Origin: Robiginitalea sediminis
GTDB lineage: Bacteria; Bacteroidota; Bacteroidia; Flavobacteriales; Flavobacteriaceae
Assembly: GCF_002198115.1 (NCBI RefSeq)
Contig: NZ_NGNR01000002.1
Span: forward strand, 291,503-355,502
Reading direction: 5' to 3'
DNA length: 64,000 bases
Part shown: positions 1-8,522 of the stretch, in pieces
How the letters are laid out: each line of letters begins with the position of its first letter
How positions within the stretch are numbered: the stretch's first letter is position 1
Translations under genes and position numbers: made by a program
Notes under the pieces: model-generated
Databases searched by the model: none
What the model was told of the DNA's origin: nothing
The model's input: only the letters and a program-made list of their open reading frames with translations

Positions 1-1
1 C

Positions 2-3000
2 GTTCCCGCTTCGGTTGTCATCGCGGACGGGGCCACTGAAAGTATCGAGGTGGATATTACCGGCGGGAACCAGGGTGTTTTCATCCGCTCGATGAGCCTG
101 GTAGGTGCGAACGCTGCCGATTTCAGTATCGTATCCGGAGAACTCACCAATGCCCTGCTGCCCGCAGGAGCCACACACAGCGTTTCTGTGACCCTCAGCG
201 GTACGGGAGCAGACCGGGTGGCCAACTTGGTTATCGACTACGGGGCTGTGGATTCTGAGAGTATCACCCTGACCAACAGCGCCGCCCTTACGGTAGATGT
301 TACCAATCCGGGAGACCAATATAATTACGAGGGGGATCCGGTAACCCTGCCGGTTGTGGCGAGCGGGCCGAACAGTCTGACGTATGCGGCTAGCGGGCTA
401 CCTCCTGATCTTTCCATAAATCCAAATACTGGTGTTATCACCGGAAGTATCTCGGATGGTTCCGGTGGAGGCAACGCTTTTAACGAGCAGAACGGGATTG
501 TTGTGATCGAAGCGGAATCCGGCACCCTGGTACCCAACTGGTCTACCACCACGGCAGATGGGGAGCTCGGTATTATTGCCGGCACCAATAGTTTTGCCAA
601 CCAAAATGGCGGTACCATCCCGTATCAGATCAATATATCTACCCCTGGCGTTTACCGGTTTATCTGGAACAGTTTTTACAGTGGTCCCATTGCAACAGAG
701 GAAAACGATGCCTGGTTGCGTTTCCCGAATGACGCCAATGTCTGGTTCTTTGCTACCGATGCCTCTGCGGGCAACCCAGGTACCGAAGCGGAGATGATCG
801 CCAACATCCAGGGGGCTCAGAACGAGGTAGTATTCCCTATTGGTAGCGGCCGGGAAGGGCCTACTACCACCCCGAACGGGGCCGGGGCCAATGGGTATTT
901 CAAGGTCTACAAATCCGGGGGTACCTCGGAGGTGTATGAATGGGAGGCCTTTACGAGCGACAACGATGGGCATAATATCTATGTCTATTTCGCTAATCCA
1001 GGGACCTATACCATGGAAATTTCCGAGCGGTCCCTTGGCCATGCCATCGACAAGATCGTACTCCTGAAAAAGGATACCCAGTCCGGTATAGTTAACAATG
1101 CAAGTGCCCTGGATGCCCTCGAGGAATCCCCGACAGGAGGGGTAGGGGCCTCTATTGGCAGCCCGTACAACGTACAGGTAACCGTTACCGACGATGTTAC
1201 ATCGGAGCAGGTAACAGCAGATTTCCAATGGTTCATCGGGCAGATCGGAGACCTGATTGCGGTGCCGGAGGCGAACCCCATCAGCGGGGAGGCACCCCTG
1301 ACGGTACAGTTTACGGGAAGCAATTCCCTGGACGATGTGGGCGTGGTTTCCTATGCCTGGGATTTCAAGGATGGCGGAACCTCCACGGAGGCAGATCCCC
1401 AGTATACCTTTAATACTCCGGGAACCTACGATGTAGATCTCACAGTTACCGATGGAGACAGCAATACGGACACCAAAAGTATAACCATAGAGGTCACCAC
1501 AGGACCAAGCCAGCCCCCGGTTGCGGATGCAGGGGCCGACCAGGAGATAACGCTCCCGAACAACAGCGGGGTACTTTCCGGTTCGGCTACAGATCCCGAT
1601 GGAGGTACTATTACAGCTTATCTCTGGACGCAGCAAAGCGGTCCGTCCACGGCAACCCTGAGCGGTGAAAATACGGCTGTGCTAACGGCCAGTGACCTGG
1701 TGGAAGGCACCTATGTCTTCAGGCTTACGGCAACCGATGACGAGGCGGAAACCGGATTCGATGAGGTAACCGTTACCGTGTTGCCCGAACCATTGCCTCC
1801 TGTGGTGGATGCCGGTGCCGACCAGGAAATCACCCTGCCAACCAATAGTGTGGTCCTGACAGGAACGGCTTCTGATCCGGACGGAGGGGCTATCGTCACT
1901 TTGGCGTGGACCCAGGAAAGCGGACCTGCCGCAGCAACCCTGAGTGGTGCGGATACAGCTACCTTAACCGCAAGTGACCTGGTAGAAGGGGTCTATGTAT
2001 TCCGCCTTACCGCCACCGACGACGAATCGGATACCGGTTTCGACGAGATTACTGTTACGGTACTCCCCGAACCCTTGCCGCCGGTTGTAGATGCCGGTGC
2101 AGACCAGGATATCACCCTCCCCATCAGTTCAGTAGTCCTGACCGGGACCGCATCGGACCCGGATGGTGGAGCTATAGCCGCCTTTGTCTGGACCCAGGAG
2201 AGTGGGCCCGCAACAGCAACCCTGAGTGGTGCCGATACGGCTACACTTACAGCAAGTGACCTGGTTGAAGGTACTTATGTCTTCAGGCTTACAGTAACAG
2301 ACGATGAGGGCGATACGGCCTTCGATGAGGTGCAGGTTACCGTAAATGCGGCTGTAACCCAGCCCCCCGTAGCAGACGCCGGTGCTGACCAGGAGATTGC
2401 TTTGCCAACTAATACGGTGGTTCTGACAGGAACCGCATCGGATCCGGACGGAGGCACTATCGTGACCTATGCCTGGACCCAGGTGAGCGGCCCCGATGCA
2501 GCTACCCTCAGCGGTGCAGACACCGCTACCCTGACCGCTGGGGACCTTTTGGAAGGGACTTATGTCTTCCGCCTTACGGTTACCGACGATGAAGGGGAAA
2601 CTGGTTTTGACGAGGTAACGGTTACGGTACTTCCGGAATCCCTGCCCCCTGTAGTTGATGCAGGGGCAGACCAGGAAATTGTCCTGCCTGCCGATACCGC
2701 TGTGCTTACAGGTACGGCAACGGATCCCGACGGAGGTAACATTGTGACCTATGCCTGGACCCAGCAAAGTGGTCCTGCAAACGCCACGTTCACAGGCGCG
2801 GACACCGAGACCCTTACGGCTAGTGGCCTTCAAGAGGGAGTCTATGTATTCCGGTTGACAGCCACAGACGATGAAGGTCAGACCGGTTTCGACGAAGTTA
2901 CCGTTACCGTAATTCAAACCCAGCCTCCTGTGGTGGAAGCAGGACCCAACCAAACCATCGCGCTTCCGGTGAACAGCGTCTTCCTGAACGGAACAGCCAG

Positions 3001-3745
3001 CGACCCGGATGGCGGTGCAATTGTGACCCTGGCCTGGACCCAGGAAAGCGGACCTGCCGCGGCGACCCTTGGAGGTGCCGATACGGCAACCCTGACCGCG
3101 AGCGATCTGGTAGAAGGCACCTATGTGTTCCGACTCACCGCTACTGACGATGAAGGGGAAACGGCCTTCGATGAGGTTACCGTTACTGTTAATCCGGAAA
3201 CGGCCAACGCCGCCCCGGATGCAGTGGCAGAAGGAACGCCTATTTCCGGAACCGCACCGCTTACGGTACAGTTTACGGGCAGGAACTCTACCGATGACTT
3301 TGGCATCGTGAGCTACCTTTGGGAATTTGGCGATGGGTCAACCTCAGATGCCACGGACCCGGAGCATACCTTTACGGAAGCGGGCACCTATACGGTAGTC
3401 CTTACCGTTACCGATGGGGAGGGGCTGACCGATACGGCATCCCTGACTATTACGGTTACCGAAGCGGAGTCCATCAGCCTGGTAGCCATTAACCCGGTAC
3501 GCAACGGAGTAGCGGAAATCCAGGTATTGGGCCGTCCATCGGACCGGGTCATCACCGACATCCTGATCCACGATTACACCGGTAAGCTCGTAGGCCAGTT
3601 CGATCCGGAAGACGCCTCAGTCCGTCTGGGCAACGATGCTTTCCAGTTATCGGTATACAACGTGGGCCTCGGCTTGTATTTCGTTACATTCGAATTCGAC
3701 AATGGGGATCCGGAAATTGTGAAAATCCTGATCACCAACCCGTAA
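2..3745 (+). CDS. Secreted multi-domain PKD-repeat protein with T9SS sorting domain (5' partial)
   Basis: The frame is open from the first bases of the window, so the N-terminus and signal peptide lie upstream; 1247 residues are visible. In order: an Ig-like/ASPM-like stretch (to about nt 290), a putative Ig domain (about 290-450), a carbohydrate-binding-like module starting at the motif VVIEAES (about 490-1075), a PKD domain with the YAWDFKDG motif (about 1253-1500), six repeats of about 94 residues beginning PPVxDAGADQ (1508-3195), a final PKD domain (about 3210-3465), and a C-terminal domain of the T9SS type A kind that ends in KILITNP. Such proteins are exported by the type IX system and anchored on or released from the cell surface, where PKD arrays act as spacers or binding modules. 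No catalytic domain is visible in this part; it could lie upstream. The gene ends at a strong terminator. Confidence 0.9.
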   Translation, partial: VPASVVIADGATESIEVDITGGNQGVFIRSMSLVGANAADFSIVSGELTNALLPAGATHSVSVTLSGTGADRVANLVIDYGAVDSESITLTNSAALTVDVTNPGDQYNYEGDPVTLPVVASGPNSLTYAASGLPPDLSINPNTGVITGSISDGSGGGNAFNEQNGIVVIEAESGTLVPNWSTTTADGELGIIAGTNSFANQNGGTIPYQINISTPGVYRFIWNSFYSGPIATEENDAWLRFPNDANVWFFATDASAGNPGTEAEMIANIQGAQNEVVFPIGSGREGPTTTPNGAGANGYFKVYKSGGTSEVYEWEAFTSDNDGHNIYVYFANPGTYTMEISERSLGHAIDKIVLLKKDTQSGIVNNASALDALEESPTGGVGASIGSPYNVQVTVTDDVTSEQVTADFQWFIGQIGDLIAVPEANPISGEAPLTVQFTGSNSLDDVGVVSYAWDFKDGGTSTEADPQYTFNTPGTYDVDLTVTDGDSNTDTKSITIEVTTGPSQPPVADAGADQEITLPNNSGVLSGSATDPDGGTITAYLWTQQSGPSTATLSGENTAVLTASDLVEGTYVFRLTATDDEAETGFDEVTVTVLPEPLPPVVDAGADQEITLPTNSVVLTGTASDPDGGAIVTLAWTQESGPAAATLSGADTATLTASDLVEGVYVFRLTATDDESDTGFDEITVTVLPEPLPPVVDAGADQDITLPISSVVLTGTASDPDGGAIAAFVWTQESGPATATLSGADTATLTASDLVEGTYVFRLTVTDDEGDTAFDEVQVTVNAAVTQPPVADAGADQEIALPTNTVVLTGTASDPDGGTIVTYAWTQVSGPDAATLSGADTATLTAGDLLEGTYVFRLTVTDDEGETGFDEVTVTVLPESLPPVVDAGADQEIVLPADTAVLTGTATDPDGGNIVTYAWTQQSGPANATFTGADTETLTASGLQEGVYVFRLTATDDEGQTGFDEVTVTVIQTQPPVVEAGPNQTIALPVNSVFLNGTASDPDGGAIVTLAWTQESGPAAATLGGADTATLTASDLVEGTYVFRLTATDDEGETAFDEVTVTVNPETANAAPDAVAEGTPISGTAPLTVQFTGRNSTDDFGIVSYLWEFGDGSTSDATDPEHTFTEAGTYTVVLTVTDGEGLTDTASLTITVTEAESISLVAINPVRNGVAEIQVLGRPSDRVITDILIHDYTGKLVGQFDPEDASVRLGNDAFQLSVYNVGLGLYFVTFEFDNGDPEIVKILITNP
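1508..3195 (+). repeat. Six in-frame tandem repeats of about 282 bp encoding PKD/REJ-like modules
   Basis: Repeat starts lie near 1510, 1796, 2078, 2359, 2641 and 2920, a period of 279-286 bp. Each unit encodes PPVxDAGADQ, then TGTASDPDGG, WTQxSGP, a TATLTASDL-type segment, and YVFRLTxTDDE followed by FDEVTVTV. The DNA of the units is clearly similar but not identical, so the array is old enough to have drifted yet could still recombine to change copy number. Confidence 0.9.
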
Positions 3746-3766
3746 AGGGTAAAGCCAATTAACAAA

Positions 3767-3795
3767 AAGGCCTGAATACATTCAGGCCTTTTTTT
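3767..3795. terminator. Bidirectional rho-independent terminator between convergent genes
   Basis: A perfect 10-bp stem AAGGCCTGAA/TTCAGGCCTT with loop TACA is followed by a T run on the plus strand and, read on the minus strand, by TTTGTT. It lies between the stop of the PKD protein (3745) and the stop of the phosphatase gene (3809), so it can serve both. Confidence 0.85.
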
Positions 3796-3808
3796 ATGGG
3801 GTAAAGTA

Positions 3809-4549
3809 TCAGTAAAAAAGTTCGATGGTCCGGTCTATTACCGGTCGCAATTGCTCCATACGCTTTTGGGGGAGCTGGATCCGCTTCAAAGCTTCGAAGT
3901 GCTTCATATTATGCATGTCCGATGCCAGGAAGTCCACAAGGCCTTCATCCAACAATTTAAAGGCCATCTGCTGAACCTGTTTTTCATAGTAATCCCCCAG
4001 AGACAGCATGTTGAGTTGAAACAGCATCCCCTTTGCTTTATACCGGGCATACTTCCCGGGGTCCCGGTGCAGGAACAGGTATCGCTCCGGGTGGGCCAGG
4101 ATAGCCGTCAGGTTCCTGCGGGTCACAGCTACAATGGATTCCTTAAAATTGAGAGGGGGTTGTAAAAAGGACATTTCCACCAGGAGGTACCCACCGCGCA
4201 TGGGCATATAGGCCTGGTTTTCCATCATGTCCTCGAAGCCATCATCGATCATATGTTCTGCGGAGGCCTCAATACTAATGTGGGTAAGCTTATGGTCCAA
4301 TAAGGTGTCCAGCAGGGTTTCCCGCGCTCCGCGAATGGTTTCCGGAGTGTTGGGGTAGAGGGGCTTGAGGATATGTGGGGTGGTAATAAACCGCGTAATC
4401 CCGATTTGCTCGAAGGCTCGAACCAGCTCCAGGGACTCCTCCGGGGTCTTGGCCCCGTCATCGATCCCTGGCAGGATATGGTTGTGGATATCTGCAAAGT
4501 GCCCCAAAAGGTCTACCAGGAAGTGCTTTTTACCGAAAAATTGGAACAT
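3809..4549 (-). CDS. CpsB/YwqE-like PHP-domain tyrosine-protein phosphatase
   Basis: The 246-residue protein has the PHP metal-binding signature near the N-terminus (DIHNHILPGIDDGAK; His22, His24, Asp30, Asp31), a later HPERY motif and ASDMHN near the C-terminus, all as in CpsB/CapC/YwqE manganese-dependent phosphotyrosine phosphatases. In Firmicutes these dephosphorylate the bacterial tyrosine kinases that control capsule export; in Bacteroidota the same family usually sits with polysaccharide genes, but no kinase or export gene is adjacent here. Length fits the family. Function in polysaccharide control is an inference from family. Confidence 0.85.
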   Translation of the reverse strand: MFQFFGKKHFLVDLLGHFADIHNHILPGIDDGAKTPEESLELVRAFEQIGITRFITTPHILKPLYPNTPETIRGARETLLDTLLDHKLTHISIEASAEHMIDDGFEDMMENQAYMPMRGGYLLVEMSFLQPPLNFKESIVAVTRRNLTAILAHPERYLFLHRDPGKYARYKAKGMLFQLNMLSLGDYYEKQVQQMAFKLLDEGLVDFLASDMHNMKHFEALKRIQLPQKRMEQLRPVIDRTIELFY

Positions 4550-4619
4550 GTATGTCCGTTTTCAGCTACCAAAAATAACGATAACCAGCGAACCGGAGAG
4601 GCACCTGGCCAAAATAGCA

Positions 4620-4660
4620 GGGTCCCCGACACGAGTGGTTAGTGCATCGTGCGGGGACCC
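4620..4660 (-). terminator. Hairpin downstream of ppdK, possible terminator
   Basis: GGGTCCCCG-a-CACGA pairs with TCGTGCGGGGACCC (one bulged A), giving a stem of about 14 bp just after the ppdK stop. There is only a weak T stretch on the minus strand (GCTATTTTGG), so it may be a terminator or a 3'-end stabiliser. Confidence 0.5.
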
Positions 4661-4681
4661 AGCCGTCTGGTTGGAGCTATA

Positions 4682-7408
4682 CTAAGCCTCTTTCAAGGCT
4701 GCCTGGGCAGCAGCAACCCGGGCAATCGGGACGCGGTAGGGGGAGCAACTCACGTAGTCCAGTCCGGTCTGCTGACAGAAGGCTATGGACCTGGGTTCCC
4801 CGCCGTGTTCGCCGCAAATACCCACTTTAAGGCCCGGCCTGGCCTTGCGGCCGCGTTCGGTGCCTAACTGGATGAGTTGGCCCACGCCCTCGGCATCGAG
4901 CACTTCGAACGGGTCGTGCTTGAGGATCCCTTTCTCCAGGTATACGGGCAGGAATTTGCCGGAATCGTCCCGGGAATACCCGAAGGTCATCTGGGTCAGG
5001 TCGTTGGTGCCGAAGGAGAAGAAATCCGCATGTTTGGCAATGGCGTCTGCCACCAGGGTAGCCCTGGGGGTTTCCATCATGGTGCCCACTGCATAGTCCA
5101 CCCGGTCTTTGCGCTGGCGGAATACCGCTTCTGCCGTATTATCGATAACCTTGCGCTGCTCGATAAACTCGGCCACCGTTCCCACAAGAGGAACCATGAT
5201 TTCTGGTTTGGTCTCGATCCCTTCCTGCTTCACGTTGAGGGCAGCCTCCAGGATGGCGCGGGTCTGCATCTCGGTGATTTCCGGGTAGGTATTACCTAAT
5301 CGGCAGCCCCTGTGGCCCAGCATGGGGTTGAATTCCTCGAGCTCGGCAACTTTGTTCTTCACAGCAGCCAGGGAAATATGCAGGTCTTCTGCCAAATCCT
5401 TCTGCGTAGCCAGCTGGTGGGGTACAAACTCGTGCAGGGGCGGGTCCAGCAGACGGATGGTTACCGGACATCCGGCCATGGCACGGAAGATACCCTCGAA
5501 GTCGGTGCGCTGCATGGGCAGGAGCTCCTTAAGGGCCTGGCGCCTGCCTTTTACGGTGTCGGCCAGGATCATTTCACGCATGGCTTTGATACGGTCTGTT
5601 TCAAAGAACATGTGTTCGGTCCGGGTCAGTCCGATACCGGTAGCCCCAAAACTCCGGGCTACTTCGGCATCTTTGGGCGTATCTGCATTGGTTCGCACCT
5701 GCATGCGCGCATATTTGTCCGTCAGGGTCATCAATTCGGCAAATTCGCCGCTGACTTCCGGCTCTTTGGTACCAACCTTGCCATCGAGGATATTCCCTGT
5801 GGAACCGTTGATGGAAATCCAATCCCCTTCATGGTAGAGGTGGTCTCCCACTTGCATGGTCCGGGCCTTGTAGTTGATTTTCAAAGCCCCGGCCCCGGAG
5901 ACACAGCACTTGCCGATACCCCTGGCCACAACGGCCGCGTGGGAGGTCATCCCGCCCCGGGCAGTCACAATACCGCGGGCAATATTCATCCCTTCCACAT
6001 CTTCCGGGGAGGTTTCAATCCGTACGAGGATACTGTTTTTGTACTTGACGGCCTCATCTGCAAAGAAGACAATCTGTCCGGTTGCCGCCCCGGGGGAAGC
6101 CGGGAGCCCCTGTGCCACCACTTCGGCCTCCTTCAGTGCTTTCGGGTCGAAAATGGGGTGCAGAAGTTCGTCCAGTTTGATGGGCTCTATCCGCTCCAGC
6201 GCGGTCCTCTCGTCAATAAGGCCCTCTTCCAGGAGGTCCATCGCGATTTTGACCATGGCTGCACCGGTGCGTTTCCCATTTCGGGTCTGCAGAATCCAAA
6301 GCTTGCCTTGCTGGATGGTAAATTCCATATCCTGCATATCCTTGTAATGGGTTTCCAGGATATTCTGATACTGGAAGAGTTCCTGGTAAATCTCAGGCAT
6401 AAGCTCCTCCAGGGAGGGATACTTTTCGCTGCGTTCCTCTTCCTCAACCTGTGCCAGTTCAGCCCAGCGCTTGGAGCCGAGCAGGGTAATCTGCTGGGGT
6501 GTGCGAACCCCGGCTACCACATCTTCGCCCTGGGCATCGATCAGGTATTCCCCGTTGAATTTATTCTCACCGGTACCGGCATCCCGCGTAAAGCATACCC
6601 CGGTTCCGGAGTCTTTACCCATATTTCCGAAGACCATGGCCTGCACGTTAACGGCAGTGCCCCAGTCGTCCGGGTACCCGTTCATTTTACGGTAATATAT
6701 GGCCCGGTCCCCGTTCCAGCTGTTGAAGACGGCCAGGATGGCGCCCCATAACTGGTCCCAGGGATTGGTCGGGAAGGCTTTGCCTGTGCGTTTTTTAACG
6801 ATATCCTTGAAGTCGTAGACCAGATCCTGCAGATCCTGAACAGTAAACTGGGTATCGTGCTCTATGCGGCGCTTGTCCTTCAGGTGGTCGATGATTTCTT
6901 CAAAGGGATCCAGATCCTCCTTGGTGGCGGGTTTAAGCCCCATCACCACGCTACTGTACATCTGGATAAACCGGCGGTAGGAATCCCAGGCGAAGCGCTC
7001 GTTGCCGGTCATTTTAATGACGCCCTTAATGGATTCGTCGTTGAGGCCGAGGTTCAATACGGTATCCATCATCCCGGGCATGGAAACCCGGGCACCGGAG
7101 CGTACGGAAAGTAAAAGGGGGTTGTCGTCGTCCCCGAATACAGCCCCCATGATCTCTTCAATGCGGTGGATGGCCTGGCGCACATCCTCCTCGATCCATT
7201 CTACCACGGCATCCTTGCCTTGTTCATTGTACCGTGTGCAAACTTCGGTGGTAATGGTAAACCCGGGGGGTACCGGGATACCGATCCGGCTCATTTCAGC
7301 CAGGTTGGCACCCTTGCCACCCAGCAGGTTTTTCATTTCGCGGCTGCCGTCGGCCTTTTTGTCTCCGAAGGTGTACACGCTCATGGATTTCTCTGTAAGT
7401 GTTTTCAT
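4682..7408 (-). CDS. ppdK: Pyruvate, phosphate dikinase
   Basis: The 908-residue protein interconverts pyruvate + ATP + Pi and PEP + AMP + PPi in the cytoplasm. It contains the N-terminal nucleotide-binding domain (LLGGKGANLAEM), the swivelling phosphohistidine domain with TARGGMTSHAAVVAR (the His is the phosphoryl carrier), and a C-terminal PEP/pyruvate barrel with GTNDLTQMTFGYSRDD and the catalytic-cysteine segment VGICGEHGGEP. Length matches the full PPDK family rather than PEP synthase (about 800 residues). The ATG at 7408 follows a short leader that folds into a hairpin. It is likely monocistronic, serving gluconeogenesis or PPi-linked glycolysis. Confidence 0.97.
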   Translation of the reverse strand: MKTLTEKSMSVYTFGDKKADGSREMKNLLGGKGANLAEMSRIGIPVPPGFTITTEVCTRYNEQGKDAVVEWIEEDVRQAIHRIEEIMGAVFGDDDNPLLLSVRSGARVSMPGMMDTVLNLGLNDESIKGVIKMTGNERFAWDSYRRFIQMYSSVVMGLKPATKEDLDPFEEIIDHLKDKRRIEHDTQFTVQDLQDLVYDFKDIVKKRTGKAFPTNPWDQLWGAILAVFNSWNGDRAIYYRKMNGYPDDWGTAVNVQAMVFGNMGKDSGTGVCFTRDAGTGENKFNGEYLIDAQGEDVVAGVRTPQQITLLGSKRWAELAQVEEEERSEKYPSLEELMPEIYQELFQYQNILETHYKDMQDMEFTIQQGKLWILQTRNGKRTGAAMVKIAMDLLEEGLIDERTALERIEPIKLDELLHPIFDPKALKEAEVVAQGLPASPGAATGQIVFFADEAVKYKNSILVRIETSPEDVEGMNIARGIVTARGGMTSHAAVVARGIGKCCVSGAGALKINYKARTMQVGDHLYHEGDWISINGSTGNILDGKVGTKEPEVSGEFAELMTLTDKYARMQVRTNADTPKDAEVARSFGATGIGLTRTEHMFFETDRIKAMREMILADTVKGRRQALKELLPMQRTDFEGIFRAMAGCPVTIRLLDPPLHEFVPHQLATQKDLAEDLHISLAAVKNKVAELEEFNPMLGHRGCRLGNTYPEITEMQTRAILEAALNVKQEGIETKPEIMVPLVGTVAEFIEQRKVIDNTAEAVFRQRKDRVDYAVGTMMETPRATLVADAIAKHADFFSFGTNDLTQMTFGYSRDDSGKFLPVYLEKGILKHDPFEVLDAEGVGQLIQLGTERGRKARPGLKVGICGEHGGEPRSIAFCQQTGLDYVSCSPYRVPIARVAAAQAALKEA

Positions 7409-7410
7409 AT

Positions 7411-7451
7411 CCCTAAAGCATTAAGATGCTGTGTATTTAGGGGTAAAGGTA
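7411..7451 (-). promoter_or_regulatory. Putative ppdK promoter box and leader hairpin
   Basis: On the minus strand TACCTTTA (7444-7451) matches 7 of 8 positions of the Bacteroidota -7 consensus TAnnTTTG. The predicted mRNA then begins with a stem CCCTAAA/TTTAGGG (7436-7442 with 7411-7417) enclosing GCAT/ATGC with loop CTTA, ending 2 nt before the ATG. A 5'-terminal hairpin could stabilise the mRNA or limit ribosome access. Inference only. Confidence 0.4.
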
Positions 7452-7648
7452 CGGGCACTGCTACGGGGAGAACATGATAAAAATCAGGAACCTCTGTGGG
7501 GATTCCTTTCCTACTTGAGAGGCTTTGGGTTAGCTTATACACGTGTGTTGGGGATACCATTGATCCTGCTAAATGAGGCCTTTGGTCCAAAAGCCGGGGG
7601 ATATGGGGTAAAATGCGCTATTTTCGCTAATCAAAACCAGAGTGTATT

Positions 7649-8431
7649 ATGGTTCAGAGATTCAAGCAGTTTATTGTACGTACCCCATTACATCGGATGG
7701 CCATTGAGATGAAGGCCTACTGGATTTCCAGGAATTGGGTACGCGAAAATGACAAAATCCTGAACAATAAGACGGTATACTGTATTTCTCCCTATAAAAC
7801 AGGAACCACCTTTCTGGCCAGCAGTTTTGATGACGCCGTCTCCATGCACGAACCCTTGCATTTTACCTCCATACGGAAACTGAATGAGAACTTCGGCAAG
7901 TACTTTGTGCGCAGGCTCAACTCCCTGGATTTGAAATTGGAGTGCTCCGGCTTTCTTTCGGCCTATGTGGAGGAACTGGCAAAAGACCCTGTTGCGAGGG
8001 AACTTACCTATATATGTGTGCTGCGCAAGCCTTCGGCCTGGGCAACTTCAGTGGTCAACCACCACCAGGTTGTAAAAGAAGGCCGGCAGCATTTTTTCTG
8101 GGGCAATGAACTCTTCTGGAAGGAACATGTAGGGGTGGACCTTGCCAACTTTTTCCATTTCAACGACACGGAAAAGCAGCAGCTTGTTGAGAACCTGATC
8201 TCCTATTATATGGACTTTACCGAGAAGACCAGGGCGCTCAGGAATGTGCATTACGTCTGGCTTCAGGATTTAAAGGACTTCCTGCCCGAAGTTGGCGGGA
8301 TGATAGGGGAGGTACCCAAGCTAGAAAAATCCCGCCAGAATAAGGCCCGAAAGCACGCTTTTGTGTACGAGAACGAGGAAGTAGACCTGGCCTATGAGCA
8401 GTTGATCAATGATTTGAGGGCAGCGGTTTAG
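7649..8431 (+). CDS. Sulfotransferase-like protein
   Basis: The 260-residue protein has CISPYKTGTTFL at residues 45-56, which matches the 5'-phosphosulfate-binding loop (xPKSGTTxL) of PAPS-dependent sulfotransferases, and a later VLRKPSAWATS (about 124-134) in the position of the 3'-phosphate-binding Arg/Ser motif. The acceptor is unknown. It stands alone: ppdK diverges upstream and mnmE converges downstream. Base composition is visibly less GC-rich than the neighbours, which could mean acquisition, but I have not measured it. Start ATG 7649 has no clear Shine-Dalgarno, as is usual in this group. Confidence 0.7.
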   Translation: MVQRFKQFIVRTPLHRMAIEMKAYWISRNWVRENDKILNNKTVYCISPYKTGTTFLASSFDDAVSMHEPLHFTSIRKLNENFGKYFVRRLNSLDLKLECSGFLSAYVEELAKDPVARELTYICVLRKPSAWATSVVNHHQVVKEGRQHFFWGNELFWKEHVGVDLANFFHFNDTEKQQLVENLISYYMDFTEKTRALRNVHYVWLQDLKDFLPEVGGMIGEVPKLEKSRQNKARKHAFVYENEEVDLAYEQLINDLRAAV

Positions 8432-8522
8432 CCTCCGGGATTAGCAGGACCTCAGCATTAATATTAGAGTTGGGCAGACGTTGCCTGAACTTTCTTTCGA
8501 ACCCCCGGTTGAGGGCCAATTG

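Noticed and set aside
398..1636. Long open frame on the minus strand inside the PKD-repeat gene
   Set aside because: Mirror of a GC-rich coding strand; no recognisable motif, and the plus frame has clear domains.
5312..6751. 479-codon open frame on the plus strand opposite ppdK
   Set aside because: It is antisense to conserved PPDK motifs and has no family match I recognise.
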